A stretch of 64,000 bases of DNA, taken from Davidsoniella eucalypti (Eukaryota; Ascomycota; Sordariomycetes; Microascales; Ceratocystidaceae). This document shows, one piece after another, positions 46,357-58,233 of the stretch. The notes below the pieces were generated by a model. That model did no database searches. It was not told the DNA's origin and saw only the letters and a list, made by a program, of their open reading frames with translations. Each line of letters starts with the position of its first letter. Positions within the stretch are counted from its first letter, which is position 1. The stretch spans positions 580,590 to 644,589 of the forward strand of contig RMBW01000005.1 in NCBI GenBank assembly GCA_004009845.1, read 5' to 3'. The position numbers and the translations under genes are program-made.

Positions 46357-48994
46357 GCTGAAGTGAGGCTGTACTGCTATAAAAGGACCAGTTGCTCGTC
46401 GCTGAGTCGGGCTACTGAGACTGGCGTGTGGTGGATGTTTATTGGCTTGGCTAACCGGTGCTTATTGGGTACTGATTTTTCGTATAGGCAGCACGAACAG
46501 CACACCAAGCACAATGTGAAGGAAGTCCGGGCTGTTACAAGCAACAGCGATCGAAGTACTGTTGTTATGCCTAGGATTTCTTCTAGTCTTCTGGTAGGAA
46601 GTCTTGTTCTATTAGACAGCACGAGATTAGTTCAACTCAATACGTCATCTTTGATTTCGAGAACCAGACTAACGAATAAACTAGACAACCATGGAAAGGA
46701 GAAAGAGCGTGGGAAAGAAAAGAGAGAATCAAGCAGAACAGGAGAAGAACGGGAACAGGGAGACAGATGAGTGAGCACAGAGAGTCACAATTCGACAAAG
46801 GTCCGCGTTGCCTTGACGGCCTAGCTTGGTGTGCGTGAAGATGTGGAGGTGTGAAACATGCAGCACAGCACAGCACAGCACAGTACAGTGTATACTATAG
46901 AAAATATGCATGTATGTGTGTGTGTATGTATGGACAACGCAACAGCGGTCTCATGCGGCGAATGGCAAATATAGCAACACTGTAGGTGACTGTTTCTATA
47001 CCATGTACTACGTACGATGTATGTAATTTTCAGAGGACGGGAAAAGACGATAAGAAACGAGGCTGGAAAGTACGCTCTGTGTGTACAATATGGCAGCAAT
47101 GTTTCCGAAGGTTGTGTAGCAGTAGGAACGGGAGCAACAGAAATAGCGGCGATAACAGCAGAAGCAAGAACTGCAGTAAGACTCACATATATTGTTTGTA
47201 TGCATGTCGAGCCCGCCTAGCACGGCAAGCACACACTCTCTGACAGATCAAGTGACTTCTTCGCGCGTAGGTTCCAGTCGACGGAGCTGAGTTGATAGGA
47301 GCAAAGTAGGCTGACTTGTTAGCTGGTTGGGCTATCTGTTGGCTGGCTGGTGTAATACGTCAGCTTAGGTGGCGCTGACTAATTCAAGATATGACGGCTG
47401 GCGGGGTTTCGGGTGGTGACGGGAAGATCGATGATCGTGGGCTCGTAGAGGCCTATGGAATGAGACAATAAAAAAAGATGAAGAGAAGAATTTGCGGGAA
47501 TGGTAGCGACTGTAGTCTGGTTGGTTGGGGAGGTAAAGCCGCAAGAAAGCTGTCGAAAAGATCTAGTTGAGTGTTTGTGTTTGTGTTCGTAGCTGTTGTG
47601 TTGATTATTTTGATGTTTGTTGAAGTGGGAAAAGAGAAACACAGCTTCTTGTAGGCCTTACAGGCAGAAAGCCAGGCAGGCTAGTAAACAAAAGCGGCAA
47701 AACCCCCAAAAAATTGGGCTAATAACAGTGCTATATGCGGCTCAGTTACAGTTGACACAGGAGGTTGGCGGACGAAGGAAAAAAATACCTTGCTTAATTT
47801 TTTACCTGTGGTTAAATGGCAAGGCAAACTACAGATTAGTATGTATATGTATGTCATACATCTTGTATGTCTACAGATATACTATACAGATAGGCTTTCT
47901 AAATTTGCATTTCTTCCTGTGAACCCTTACTTTGCGTCCTGCAATATTTCTTGTTGTGGTTATATGTGGCGCTTTATACAGTGTTTGTAGAACAATATAA
48001 CCGCCACCTAGGCCATATTATCTCCAAAATGACGCCGATATGACATTTTTTGGAGAACGCCATTAAGTGTATATGCACAAATATAATGATATAATCAGCC
48101 TATATTGCTAAAGCATGCATAATCCCTCTAGCTATGTATTATGTGCCGGGCCGTTGAGCAGCTGGCAGTCGTCTATTAACTTTAATCAACCCTAGTCGCC
48201 ATTGCCTTTTTTTCTTTTCTGGTCTGGCCTAGCACCGTCGCCGGCAGCGGCAGCTGCTGCGTTGGATTCGCAAACTGACTGTAACGGTGCATACCACTAT
48301 TTGCAGCCAGCACCTCCAAAACTAAAGCGGATGTTGTATTATGGGTGCTGTGGTGCTAAGTACAGGTACTGCAATTGCCATTTCGTGCTGCAACTTTCTG
48401 CGACACAAATTTCTTTCCTTCCCTTCTTAGCTTCACAACAACAACCACCTTGGTTTTTTATTCTAGCCTTGCCGACTTTGCTCAGTACTGCTTTGTACAT
48501 TATATTATATTATTTAATATTACTGTTAGTTTCAATCCCCGAGCAATGGTGTAGCTTTTTTCCAGCTTCAAACTGAATCTTGCTTTGCCGTATCTTTTCA
48601 TTGTGTCCCTTCTCTTTGTAAGCGCCGAATCTGCTGTCGCGAGATCTCATACTGCCGCCCCATTTTGAAGCCTGCCTTCTTGTCAGCCCGTCTATCTCTA
48701 GTCTTTTGGGCCATGCCTTAATTTAACGCTGTTTCCTTGTGTCCGCTATCTGTTCGTTATCGGCCTTGCTTTGTCTATTGCCATTGAGCCGTCCTCCGCA
48801 AACAGGTCCTTTGCCTTCTATCCTCCACGCGCGCCTAAGCTTTCTCTATCTACATCTCTAACGCTCGCTCTGCATCTGGATCACCGTTGCCATTGGCTCT
48901 CCGGCTCCGTCCTCTTTTGTCTCCACCCTCAGCGAACTACCTGCACGCTATCTAGAGGCACTCTGTCTTCACGCTTGCCTCACGGTATTCCTCA
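46357..48994. other. 2.6-kb divergent spacer
   Basis: Lies between two divergent genes and contains both promoters. Small open frames on both strands are not protein-like. The last 500 bp before 48995 are C/T-rich leader-like sequence. Confidence 0.5.
46858..46887. repeat. CAGCA microsatellite
   Basis: About five tandem copies of CAGCA/CAGTA, followed by a TGTG/TATG-rich stretch at 46906-46932. Confidence 0.8.
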
Positions 48995-51309
48995 ATGGCA
49001 CCTCTTTCTCCTCGACGATCTTCTAGAGCTCGAATACCAAATTCCCACCCAGACACTTCAACCACATCGTCTACTGCCTCGTCCACATCGTCTCGGCCTG
49101 AACGCAACACCCGGTCACATCGCCCATCATCGACCAAGTCTACTCCTAGTGCCTCGCTCTCTTCTGAGTCGCCTGAAGACTACGACGACGTTCACATCCT
49201 CCGAAGTACACGCCGTCGCGGGCCCGAGGACGACACCCCGGCCCAAACCCAACCACAAACCCAAACTCAAACTCAGGGCAAAAGTCGTCCTCCGAGACGC
49301 GATCCAGCCGACATGGGCAGCATGAGCCATGACGAGATCCAGGAAGACGACGAAGCCGTCCGCTGTGTCTGCGGCTTCGATGACTATCCCGGGCCGCCGC
49401 CGCAAGAACAGCCCAATGCCGCGCCTTCTGTCATGGCCAGGCGTTCTAGGGAAAAAGAATCACACGATCCCGAGTTTTTCACGGGCGTAGAGCTTAGCGA
49501 AGATGTGTCTGGCTTTTACGTGCAGTGCGACATCTGCAAGGTTTGGCAGCATGGTGCCTGTGTTGGTATTATGACTGAAGAGAGCTCACCTGATGAGTAC
49601 TACTGCGAAAAGTGTCGTAAAGATTTGCATAAAATACATACGGCTAGCAATGGGTAAGTTCATCTTGTTTGAATAGCCAATTTATCCTATCCAGTTAGTA
49701 AAAATGAACCCTTAGCTAACCACCATCATAATTTTTTTGCATAGTCAGCGCTACTCGCATTATACCATTGCAACCCGCGCATCCCGATCCAACTCCCGCG
49801 CTGCGCCAAACCCCAAGGATAAAGACAAAGAAGGAGCTGGATCTAGCTCTCGTAGTGGCCGTGCATCAACGGCCTCTCAGACTGCAAAACGCCGCTCGAC
49901 TATGAACAGCCGAGATGCTGCATATGACGAAGAAGAAGAACTTCGTCGTGCCATAGAGGCTAGCAAAGAAGATGCCCCTCCTGATTCCGCGGACACAGTC
50001 CCCCCCCGTCGACCTAAAAGAGGCCGTAGTAATAGTGAAGAGTAAGTTGTATCTATCTTGAGGATATCCAATTGAACAACGCTTTCCATGACGCTCTTTC
50101 TAACTGGCATTTCTCCTCTTCAGAAATAGTAGCACCAGCATGAAGCGTCAACGCACTAGCTCGCCTTCAGCGTCTCCAAGCCTCGACAAGGTTGAACCTT
50201 CACACGACGACTCTGAGGATAGCTCGTCAACTAGGAACACCAAAAAATCGCGCCTTTCTCGGTCCTTGCGGGAGAACTCGGAAAAAGAAGAGAAGGAACG
50301 CCAGAGACAAGAAGCTGCCAATAAACGCAGGGTTCGTGCCGACCGACGTCGTGCCGATGGCTCAGCTTTCCGAGATTCTGAAAAGGACGACACCCCGCCG
50401 ACTACAACCGAATTGAAAGAAAGTACTAAAGCCCCTAGCGAACAGCCTACAGAAGCCTCAATTCTGCCAGCAGTCTCGCTAGCAGTTGCACCTGGCGTAG
50501 CACCGTCAGAGATGGCGCCTACAGTAGCATTAGCAAGAGCATCTCCGGTGGCCACTACCACAAAAACTGAGCCCAAAGCCGAAGATGTGTCCTCGCTGAC
50601 AGCACCTGAAATTCCCGGTCCTGTACTAAAAGCCCCAACACTCGCGATTTCTAAGCCTACTGAATCGAACCGGTCAGCCGAGCCGGCCATACATTTCGTC
50701 ACTCACACTCCCGATACACCCCCAACGGTGACTGCAGCACCCGCTCCATCGGCCAAGAAGAACACAAAAACTTCCAAAAAGGGACGTGGCCGAAATCAAT
50801 ATACACGGGACCGGGAAGAAATTGAAGAGTCGCCTGCAAGGTCTACACGAGAGTCACGACATAAGAATACGACTCAGCAAGACTACTCGCACAACGGAGC
50901 CCATTCACGAAATGCACGACATGAAGGCAAGAGTAACCACAACAAGGGAAAGCAATCTGGCGGCAAGCTTTCTATTCCAGAGCTGAAGCGTCGCTCGGCG
51001 GCCTTCCTTGACTTTATTCAAAAGACACAGTTGGAGCTAGCGGCCGAAGCCACTCCTAGCAATAGCAATAGTAGCGACAACAGTCGAGCGGCATCCCACG
51101 ACGGGTATCCTTCTGGCTCGGTTACTGGTGCTGGCGCCGGTACAAGCTTGGGGGCCAACAGACCCCAAGCGCCATCTAGCAACAATGTACACAATGGTAC
51201 GCCGGAGCCCAGTACGGCCAACAAAGATTTTGAGCATCTGAGCTGTGGCGAGATGATGGACGTCCTGACACGTGATTTGTTGAAATGGCAGAGCCAGTAT
51301 CTCTCCTGA
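48995..51309 (+). CDS. PHD-finger protein, Cti6-like (Rpd3L complex)
   Basis: Three exons, 48995-49653, 49745-50041 and 50124-51309, encode 713 residues. A PHD finger is formed by C124, C126, C178, C181, H186, C189, C204 and C207, with the core YVQCDICKVWQHGACVGI. The first cysteine pair is CVC and is separated from the second by about 50 residues containing PGPPPQ, longer than a standard PHD loop. A helix of mixed charge (YDEEEELRRAIEASKED) resembles a ubiquitin-interacting motif. Basic low-complexity sequence follows, and a conserved-looking C-terminal segment (KLSIPELKRRSAAFLDFIQ and the final MDVLTRDLLKWQSQYL). This order matches fungal Cti6 proteins, subunits of the Rpd3L histone deacetylase that read H3K4 methylation. 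The name rests on recall of the family. Confidence 0.87.
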
Positions 51310-51857
51310 GCCATAATCACAGCTGTCTGGATGGCTATCATTCATAGTGTTGCATAGTTCAAGGCCTCATTTATCCATCTGGAACAAACACCTTCTTCTT
51401 TGCTGCCACCCACAATCCAATCTTTTCTTCCTTATGCTGTCATCAAGTCTAGTAGACTTCATCATTATACCCTTATACTTGGGCTTCTCCTTTCTTACGT
51501 TCATCTTTTATTTTCATGTTTTATCTCTCGGAGAAAAATACCCTTGGCGTTTTCGTTTTGGTTCGGCCATTTATCATTCATCTTGTATGTTGGATTTAGC
51601 TTCGAATTTCATGTTTCTCTTTTGTCTATCTTGGTTTTAATTTATGTTATGTTACGTTGGGTTGAATTTCAAATTTCACAATATAATTATGTCTATCCAA
51701 GTACGCACAGTAATGTTCCAGAGTGTGTATATACGGTGATATTACTACATGTTTACTAGAATTAAGATCAGCTTATTCCAACATTAAAGTGTATGTTTGA
51801 GAGTATTGTTGCAATACGAAGTTACACAGAGTTTAAGCCACTAACTCTCTTTTCCTC
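51310..51857. other. Spacer between convergent genes
   Basis: About 550 bp of T-rich 3' flank. No feature is seen. Confidence 0.6.
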
Positions 51858-53072
51858 TTACTCTCCCATTCGTCGTGTAGCTATGACCTCTTTGCGTGCT
51901 ATCTTGGCTAGCTTCTTTGCCTGTCTAAATGAAACCGTTGGGTTCTCTAATTCGTCTATGCGTGCCTGAATAGTTTCTTTGGTGACTTTATCCAACGCAT
52001 ATCGACCGATACCTCCCGTCCGCCACCGCGCCACCAGCCACATAGCAGCCTGATGTTCGAAGCCCGGCGCCGAAGCTGATCCATGGCCCGTTTTGCGCGC
52101 GACGCCGGCGAGGAGCTCCATGACGTCGTTGGTCGGCTTAGAGTAGTGGCTATACAACGAAGGATCCCATTGGTTCATACAGAAAAGTAGGTAATCTGCT
52201 AAGATCTCGACGCTGATGATCCCATCACGCACGCTATGGGCTAGTGCTAGCTTGAGCATGGCGGACTTGTCGGCCAAATAGGGCATAAACACACCGGGTG
52301 TGTCGATGACGAAGACGCCCTCTCCGGGGACGTTGTCGCGGGGTCGGTCTTTGCCGCCGAGTATACGAACCGGTGTGCTGAGCTTACGTGTGACACCGGG
52401 ATGGTTTGCCGTTGGGGCTACCTTCGCCTTGCCGCCGCCCATGCCCTCGTTGCGTAGTTTGTTCATCAGTGTGCTTTTACCGACGTTGGGCATACCAACA
52501 ATGAAGGCCTTCATGCCCGTTAGACTCTGTACCCGGTCAGCAGCAATGCGAATTTCGTTGAGTAGCGTTGCAGCTGAGTTTGCCATGCTCCAGAAGATGG
52601 GCTTGCCACTACCGGGACGTGAGGCATGGAAACGCCCGAGAGCTGTCTGTAGGCTGCCGCCGGGTGAGGAGTCAGTGACAAGATCCCCTTTAGTGTAGAG
52701 GATGATGCGTTGCGGAGCAGTAGCGAGGACACGTTCGAGTGTTGGGTTCCATGAGGTTAGCGGCAAACGCATGTCGCGACACTCGATAACGAGATTAACG
52801 TCGGACATCTGGGCTTCAATTTTCCTCAGTGCGGCATCGTGATGACCGAGATAGTACGAGGCGCGGATCTCCGGAAGATCAAACTCGGTTCGAGGACTAA
52901 ACCCGGGCGTCGACACCGGATGATGGGTAGGGGACTCTAAAGAGTCACTACTAGTAGAGCTTATAGTAGATGCCGGTTCAGAGTACAGCCGCGCTGAGTG
53001 TGTAAAGCTCCGGAGAAACGGCCCGGAAAATCCCGAGACGTACCGTAGAGAAGATACGGAGCGGCACATCAT
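51858..53072 (-). CDS. mtg1: Mitochondrial GTPase 1
   Basis: Single exon on the minus strand, 404 residues. The GTPase motifs are circularly permuted, as in the YlqF/YawG family: G4 TKGD (127-130) comes before G1 GMPNVGKS (193-200), then G2 in PGVTRK (225-230) and G3 DTPG (257-260). The N-terminus is rich in Arg and Ser (MMCRSVSSLRYVSGFSGPFL), a plausible mitochondrial presequence. Mtg1 acts in late assembly of the mitochondrial large ribosomal subunit. Length and order of motifs agree with fungal Mtg1. Confidence 0.95.
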   Translation of the reverse strand: MMCRSVSSLRYVSGFSGPFLRSFTHSARLYSEPASTISSTSSDSLESPTHHPVSTPGFSPRTEFDLPEIRASYYLGHHDAALRKIEAQMSDVNLVIECRDMRLPLTSWNPTLERVLATAPQRIILYTKGDLVTDSSPGGSLQTALGRFHASRPGSGKPIFWSMANSAATLLNEIRIAADRVQSLTGMKAFIVGMPNVGKSTLMNKLRNEGMGGGKAKVAPTANHPGVTRKLSTPVRILGGKDRPRDNVPGEGVFVIDTPGVFMPYLADKSAMLKLALAHSVRDGIISVEILADYLLFCMNQWDPSLYSHYSKPTNDVMELLAGVARKTGHGSASAPGFEHQAAMWLVARWRTGGIGRYALDKVTKETIQARIDELENPTVSFRQAKKLAKIARKEVIATRRMGE

Positions 53073-54751
53073 CTAGATGTGTAGCTAACCTCAGTCTGCT
53101 AATGATAGGAACTGCGAGATACCAAGTAAAAACAGACGCTAGGTACCAGAAGATATATTCGCAATGAATTGAAATTCAGTTTCCAATTAAAGAGTTAGCC
53201 GATAGCAAATGAATTCGGGATACGTTTTGTTGTCTAATGTGAAATATCACTAGTCGCTGCTAAATCAAGGTATGGAGCCCTTGATGTGTTGCAGAAACTT
53301 GATATCGCCAGGTCACGTGACCTCGATTTTTTTATATTTAAAAATTGGACTACCATTCTTACGGCTATAACTGCATAACTGCTTTATCACTGAGAAAAGC
53401 ATCGTTCGCCGTAAACAATAGGATATCATTAGTCTTTGTGCTTTATATAGCGTATACTATATAACCCTGGTGGTACCATCTTGGTATATATTTACACACC
53501 TTAGTGTTTACTTAGTACAATACTCTGCTCGTTGAGTATACTTAATAGAACTTAATTATATTTCCACAATCTAATTCAGCATATACATTACGTTCTTCTC
53601 TTAAAAATTACACATTGACCATTTCAATGTCGGCCGAGTTTGTTACAAAACATCCGCGGGAAACTATTGCTAACAGACAATCAAATATTAGAATAAACTG
53701 AAGATATAGTTTGTATTTTAGTCTTTGGGTACCGTTATCTCAATGTATTAAGCTTTCCGGTACTACGTGACTCAAGTTTTGGGTGCATGGTGGTTGAGTT
53801 GAACCTGAGTGCTGGGTCCTCTATCATCATGACTAAAACTCTTTCCTCCAACTGTAAGCTTAGGCCAACGAATGTTTCTGAAAAAAAAAAAATTCAATAC
53901 CGACAAGTTCAAAGGTAGCTAAGTGATCCTGCTCAACGACAGGCAGACAGCTACCCACTGCCGCAAGAACCAGAGGGAATCTAGAACGCGGGCCACATGA
54001 TTGGATATCCCGGGTGGGACCGAAGTATACGGCGAGTAAGATAAAAAAAAGTTTGGACACGGGATATCCGGTCGATAGTTTAACAGAGAAGAATCTTTAG
54101 TGTAGTTTAGTAGGGAAAATACATGGAAGAAAGTACAGGCAATACCGATATCTTAGAGTGCCAGGATATGGCTCGTGCGCTAGAACAATGTTGTTGTTAT
54201 GAATTCAAGACATATATGTTGAGTAAAGATATAGAGAAAAGAGTGTCCACGTGGAAGAAAATAATGTCTTGGATATATGGATCACATGTAATGGCTGAGG
54301 AAACAATTGAGGTGTCTACGTTCATAATTCGTTCACGTAGAGTCGATGGACCCTAGGGCCAGGCTCTGCATCATAAATAGGGTTAACCCATGTCCATGTC
54401 ATGTAACATAACTTTGATAAGGTTGTTGGTATTATTAGATTAAGTATGAATCCTATCGCTTGACATGGGGACTAATTGTTACCTAGCGAGCAGCTGAAAC
54501 ATGTCCGACCAACATAATAGCTAGATCACCAAGCTAGGCGAAAGAACCGCAGCCCTAAGTGTAAAACATAGAGAATAGGCCTGATAGTTGTCGGTAAAGT
54601 GTTTCGAGAACTGAAAGAAGTTTGTAGGCTCGATAGGTAGGCTAAGCCTGTGTAGCCACTCCTTAGCCATGATAAAGGAGATTCCGTATTAAGATCGTAC
54701 CGGACAATCGACTACATATGTAGGCTCTAAATATGGGTTTATGGGCTTTTT
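53073..54751. other. AT-rich spacer
   Basis: About 1.7 kb. A 77-codon frame at 54123-54356 has no recognisable content. No gene, RNA or transposon is seen. Confidence 0.5.
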
Positions 54752-55045
54752 CTAAGAGAAATCACGGCCAATCGACCGCTTGCCGGCACAGATAGCCTTG
54801 GCCTCTTGGGATGCCTGTAGAGCCCCGAGAATGCCGCCGCAGACATCGGTCACGCAGGAGGTAGCCGCACTCTGAATGGCATTGATATGCTTGCAACCGC
54901 AAGTCCAGTCGCCAACCTTGCAGGACGTGGCAGTTCGGACAGCGTTGTCGATGCAGGTTTGGGCTTTGCCGCCGCAGGCACTGACTCTCTGGGCCGTAGC
55001 ACCGAGGGCGAAGAGAGAGACGATGAAGATGGAGGAGAACTGCAT
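54752..55045 (-). CDS. Small secreted CFEM-like cysteine-rich protein
   Basis: Single exon, 97 residues, starting at the Met of MQFSSIFIVSLFALGATA, a clear signal peptide; the frame is open further upstream but that part is low-complexity. The mature part has eight cysteines in the order C..C..C..C-x-C..C..C..C, including GDWTCGC, which fits the CFEM layout although the spacing is not exact. CFEM proteins are fungal surface or secreted proteins, some of which bind haem or iron or act as effectors. No GPI-anchor signal is visible. It lies just outside palindrome 1, so it is single-copy here. Confidence 0.82.
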   Translation of the reverse strand: MQFSSIFIVSLFALGATAQRVSACGGKAQTCIDNAVRTATSCKVGDWTCGCKHINAIQSAATSCVTDVCGGILGALQASQEAKAICAGKRSIGRDFS

Positions 55046-55082
55046 TTTGAGTAGTGAGACGATAGATGAATATGGTGGAATG

Positions 55083-55146
55083 GTAAGATGGTGGAGTTGT
55101 AAGATGGTGGAGTTGTAAGATGGTGGAATTGTAAGATGGTGATGGT
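55083..55146. repeat. 16-bp tandem repeat, four copies
   Basis: Units of GTAAGATGGTGGAGTT with small changes at 55083, 55099, 55115 and 55131. The left edge of palindrome 1 falls exactly on the second unit. Confidence 0.9.
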
Positions 55147-56306
55147 ATAGGCTGAGTATCTCCAGAGAAATAAGAGCGGCCTGGCTGGCTATTTCTACTT
55201 TTTCGTCTTCTCTCAAAACACACATTTCGACGTCATCAGCCTCTAGAGTTGGAGAGGCTATAGTCGGGAGAACCTCGCATGTGGCCAGATGTAGGCTACA
55301 CGGCCGCTGGTATCGAGATACATTACCACTGCGGACTATGTTGTGTGATTCTAAGCAAGTATTAGAACATTGAATCCGGCGTTAGACAAGTACACTCATA
55401 GCAGGCTCTAAGTGAGCGTTTTGAACATACCGGAAGCAGCTAATCTTGCCTCATAAGAGAGCTGAACTAGCTAGCTCCATCGTGTCGACTCTAGAGTTCT
55501 GGGGAAAACTTGGCGGCAATTGTTTCTTTTCTGGTGGTAGTAGTGCATGGCAAATCGTGTAGGACTTGCTCTAGGGGGGGAATTATATCCTAGTGATTCT
55601 CCAAATTTCATGTCACGAAGAGGAACTTTGAGAAATAGTTCTCCACGTTGGCAAGTTTTACGTCAACTGATTTCGGGAACACAAGTTACGATATATTACC
55701 TGATTGGTTTGGCTGGGAGTTGGGCGTATAGAAGCGAATGTATTGGAATAGTCATGTGTTTAATCAACACTAGCATTACGCGATAGAAATACTGATTCCG
55801 GCTATCTAGGACCTAAGAGGCGGTTCATTGGATATGCGATAGTTTATAGTTGCAAAACATGTTCGTATATTATTAAACGTTTTCCTTAGTGATGAAAATC
55901 ACGGGATTATTGTCATCTCCTTGCTGTGCCACCGAGTTGTTGAGTGGCGAGACTAATGGGAAGAAGTTAACATAGTAAAACTATTAAGTCTGCAGAGGTA
56001 CTTACAAACTCAGCCAAGGAAACATTCAGGCAGTATCTGTACGTATAATGTATACATCGTGAGAAGTAGTCCATGTTTATCCCTGTTCAACCTTATTAAT
56101 GTCTCGCACGGTATATGTATGTGATACACACACACATGTAGTTATCACAACTGTAACCCTAGACTGTCCCAAAGCGGGGCACTAGTGAAGAGATGTCACC
56201 ACCGCCTTTGTTGATACATGTCAATACTGGAAAACAAGACGCTCCTTTATTGTCGTATGTACATATAAACGACAACCACCCATTCTCAAATCTATCGTAA
56301 TACATC
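55147..56306. other. Spacer inside palindrome 1, left arm
   Basis: Contains the CFEM upstream region and the thioesterase promoter. A 79-codon frame (55547-55786) has no recognisable content. Confidence 0.5.
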
Positions 56307-56813
56307 ATGACTTCTGAAGCTCCGGTCAACAGCGAGCAGCTGCTGGCCCACGTGCAGGCTTATCACAGCACACGGTGCATGGACAGCCCGATCTACAAGT
56401 TTCTTCTATCCGACATCACCTTCACACACGTTTCCAAGGGCCTCGTCATCGCCCGTATGCCGGTATGCGCCGAACACCTCAACAATTCAAAGAGCATTCA
56501 CGGCTCTGTTTCTGCCACCATTGTCGACTGGGCTGGCGGCCTAGCGATCGCTGCCTGGGACCAACGCGATCAAACCGGCCCCAGCGTCGACATCAACGTG
56601 AGCTATCTAGGCACGTGCGGCAGTGGTGTTGTCGAGATTGAGGGAAAGGTTGACCGGCTAGGCTCGAATCTGGCATTCACATCTGTGAGCATCTGGAATG
56701 TTGGTGAGGACGGACAGAGAAGCTCTCTTGTGATCTTGGGTAGACACACAAAGTTCCTGCGTTTCAGCAAGCCTGGCCCGACTGTCATCGAGACTAGTGA
56801 AAACAAGATCTAA
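56307..56813 (+). CDS. Acyl-CoA thioesterase, hotdog fold (4HBT), left copy
   Basis: Single exon, 168 residues. The segment KSIHGSVSATIVDWAGGLAI (about 71-90) is the hotdog helix of the PaaI/ACOT13 type, where HG and the following Asp line the active site. SVDINVSYLGTCGSGVVEIE forms the next strands. Enzymes of this class hydrolyse acyl-CoA thioesters; the chain length here is unknown. The C-terminus is short and shows no clear targeting signal. The gene lies about 400 bp from the start of the polymerase-bearing AT-rich DNA. Confidence 0.9.
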   Translation: MTSEAPVNSEQLLAHVQAYHSTRCMDSPIYKFLLSDITFTHVSKGLVIARMPVCAEHLNNSKSIHGSVSATIVDWAGGLAIAAWDQRDQTGPSVDINVSYLGTCGSGVVEIEGKVDRLGSNLAFTSVSIWNVGEDGQRSSLVILGRHTKFLRFSKPGPTVIETSENKI

Positions 56814-57202
56814 TAACAGTCAAAACGTCTTGGTAGGTTAGCCAGTGGAACCACATATATAAACCAACTAGAAACCGCTCTAACAGTTCGAACGTAGACA
56901 GATTATATACGCTGCATAGAAACACATACACATCACTTATTAGGCACGATAAGAACGAGGGTTTGTTATATATCCGTAAATATTACTATAGAAATCACAA
57001 AATGCCGAATGCAACACCGCCGGTGGCAAGATACCAGAAGACGGTTGATTGCTTTATGAAAAGTCATTTAGATGCTCTCTGCCATAGGCAAAGGAAGACA
57101 AAGGAAAATGAAACGTCCCCAATGATGAATTACTGGCTCAAACTACCCCCGAATTTCAATGAGAAAGACAAAAGACAAAAGATGCAAGAAAGAAAGAAAG
57201 AA

Positions 57203-57507
57203 ACTTGACCATAAATAGAATTTCCTATTTCTTTATACATATAATTATAAAAGTTTTCTTTGGATGTTCTCTACGCTTCTCTTGTAGTTCTTAATAATTT
57301 TTCTAAAGGGATTTTCATAATAAAGTCAATTCACAACCCATATTTTAGCAACTAAAAATTCGGGCCCTGTGATTTGAGCACTTCCTTCCAGAACATAGGC
57401 TTCTACATTCTCATCAACAACAGTTGGTATCATTGGAATTTAGTATCTTTTGGAAATTTAAAATCTACTTCTAAAGATAGATAATTTAGACTATTTTCCA
57501 ACATTTT
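57203..57507 (-). pseudogene. Family-B DNA polymerase fragment, left arm
   Basis: Minus-strand frames give VEAYVLEGSAQITGPEF, resembling a segment of organellar/plasmid family-B polymerases. After a frame change comes PFRKIIKELQEKRREHPKK and then the palm motif KEIGNSIYGQ (57232-57203), the K-x3-NSxYG signature of motif B. The two pieces are closer together than in a whole polymerase, so internal sequence is missing. Coding stops at an AAAG microsatellite, the likely junction with chromosomal DNA. Confidence 0.75.
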
Positions 57508-57654
57508 TCTAATTTTAATTTAAATTAAATTTAAATTTGATCATCAATTACCAATGTTGAAAATAGTTCACGTTTCACATTTCACTTTTCACATTTGGAT
57601 TATTACATTTTAAGAAAAATATTTTGGAGTATTTTTGGAGTAATCACTAATCAG

Positions 57655-57777
57655 AAAAAGTCCAGTCTAAATCCGCATGTTTTTAGGGCTCTCTCTTGTT
57701 AATAATAAAATAAATAATTTAATGAAAGAAAAGATATCGAGAGAGCCTAAAAACATGCGGATTTAGACTGGACTTTT
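57655..57777. repeat. Hairpin core of palindrome 1
   Basis: A stem of about 40 bp (CTAAATCCGCATG, then TTTTTAGGGCTCTCTC) closes a 43-nt AT-rich loop at 57696-57738. Nearly the same stem and loop lie at 62092-62206. Confidence 0.95.
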
Positions 57778-57927
57778 TCTGATTAGTGATTACTCCAAAA
57801 ATACTCCAAAATATTTTTCTTAAAATGTAATAATCCAAATGTGAAAAGTGAAATGTGAAACGTGAACTATTTTCAACATTGGTAATTGATGATCAAATTT
57901 AATTTAATTTAAATTAAAATTAGAAAA

Positions 57928-58233
57928 ATGTTGGAAAATAGTCTAAATTATCTATCTTTAGAAGTAGATTTTAAATTTCCAAAAGATACTAAATTTCCAA
58001 TGATACCAACTGTTGTTGATGAGAATGTAGAAGCCTATGTTCTGGAAGGAAGTGCTCAAATCACAGGGCCCGAATTTTTAGTTGCTAAAAATATGGGTTG
58101 TGAATTGACTTTATTATGAAAATCCCTTTAGAAAAATTATTAAGGAACTACAAGAGAAGCGTAGAGAACATCCAAAGAAAACTTTTTATAATTATATGTA
58201 TAAAGAAATAGGAATTCTATTTATGGTCAAGTT
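57928..58233 (+). pseudogene. Family-B DNA polymerase fragment, right arm
   Basis: Mirror copy of the left-arm fragment. A 64-codon frame starts at 57928 and the sequence then continues in another frame from about 58115. Motif B at 58205-58233 has lost one base compared with the left arm, which destroys its reading frame here. Confidence 0.75.

Noticed and set aside
54123..54356. 77-codon frame with several cysteines
   Set aside because: No signal peptide and no family resemblance; AT-rich surroundings. Not supported as a gene.
55083..55146. 16-bp repeats as a CRISPR array
   Set aside because: The units are directly adjacent without spacers and the genome is eukaryotic. It is a simple tandem repeat.
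55547..55786. 79-codon frame inside palindrome 1
   Set aside because: No signal peptide, domain or codon bias. Preserved in the mirror copy only as part of the palindrome.
56963..57208. 81-codon frame between the thioesterase and the polymerase fragment
   Set aside because: It ends in the AAAG microsatellite and has no recognisable motif. Its mirror copy exists only because of the palindrome.
57655..57777. Hairpin core as a leftover sequencing adaptor
   Set aside because: The CTCTCTC/GAGAGAG stem recalls hairpin adaptors of circular long-read libraries. The 43-nt loop does not resemble the adaptor I know, and about 30 further bases of stem are shared by both palindromes, which an adaptor would not explain. 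A database comparison is still needed.
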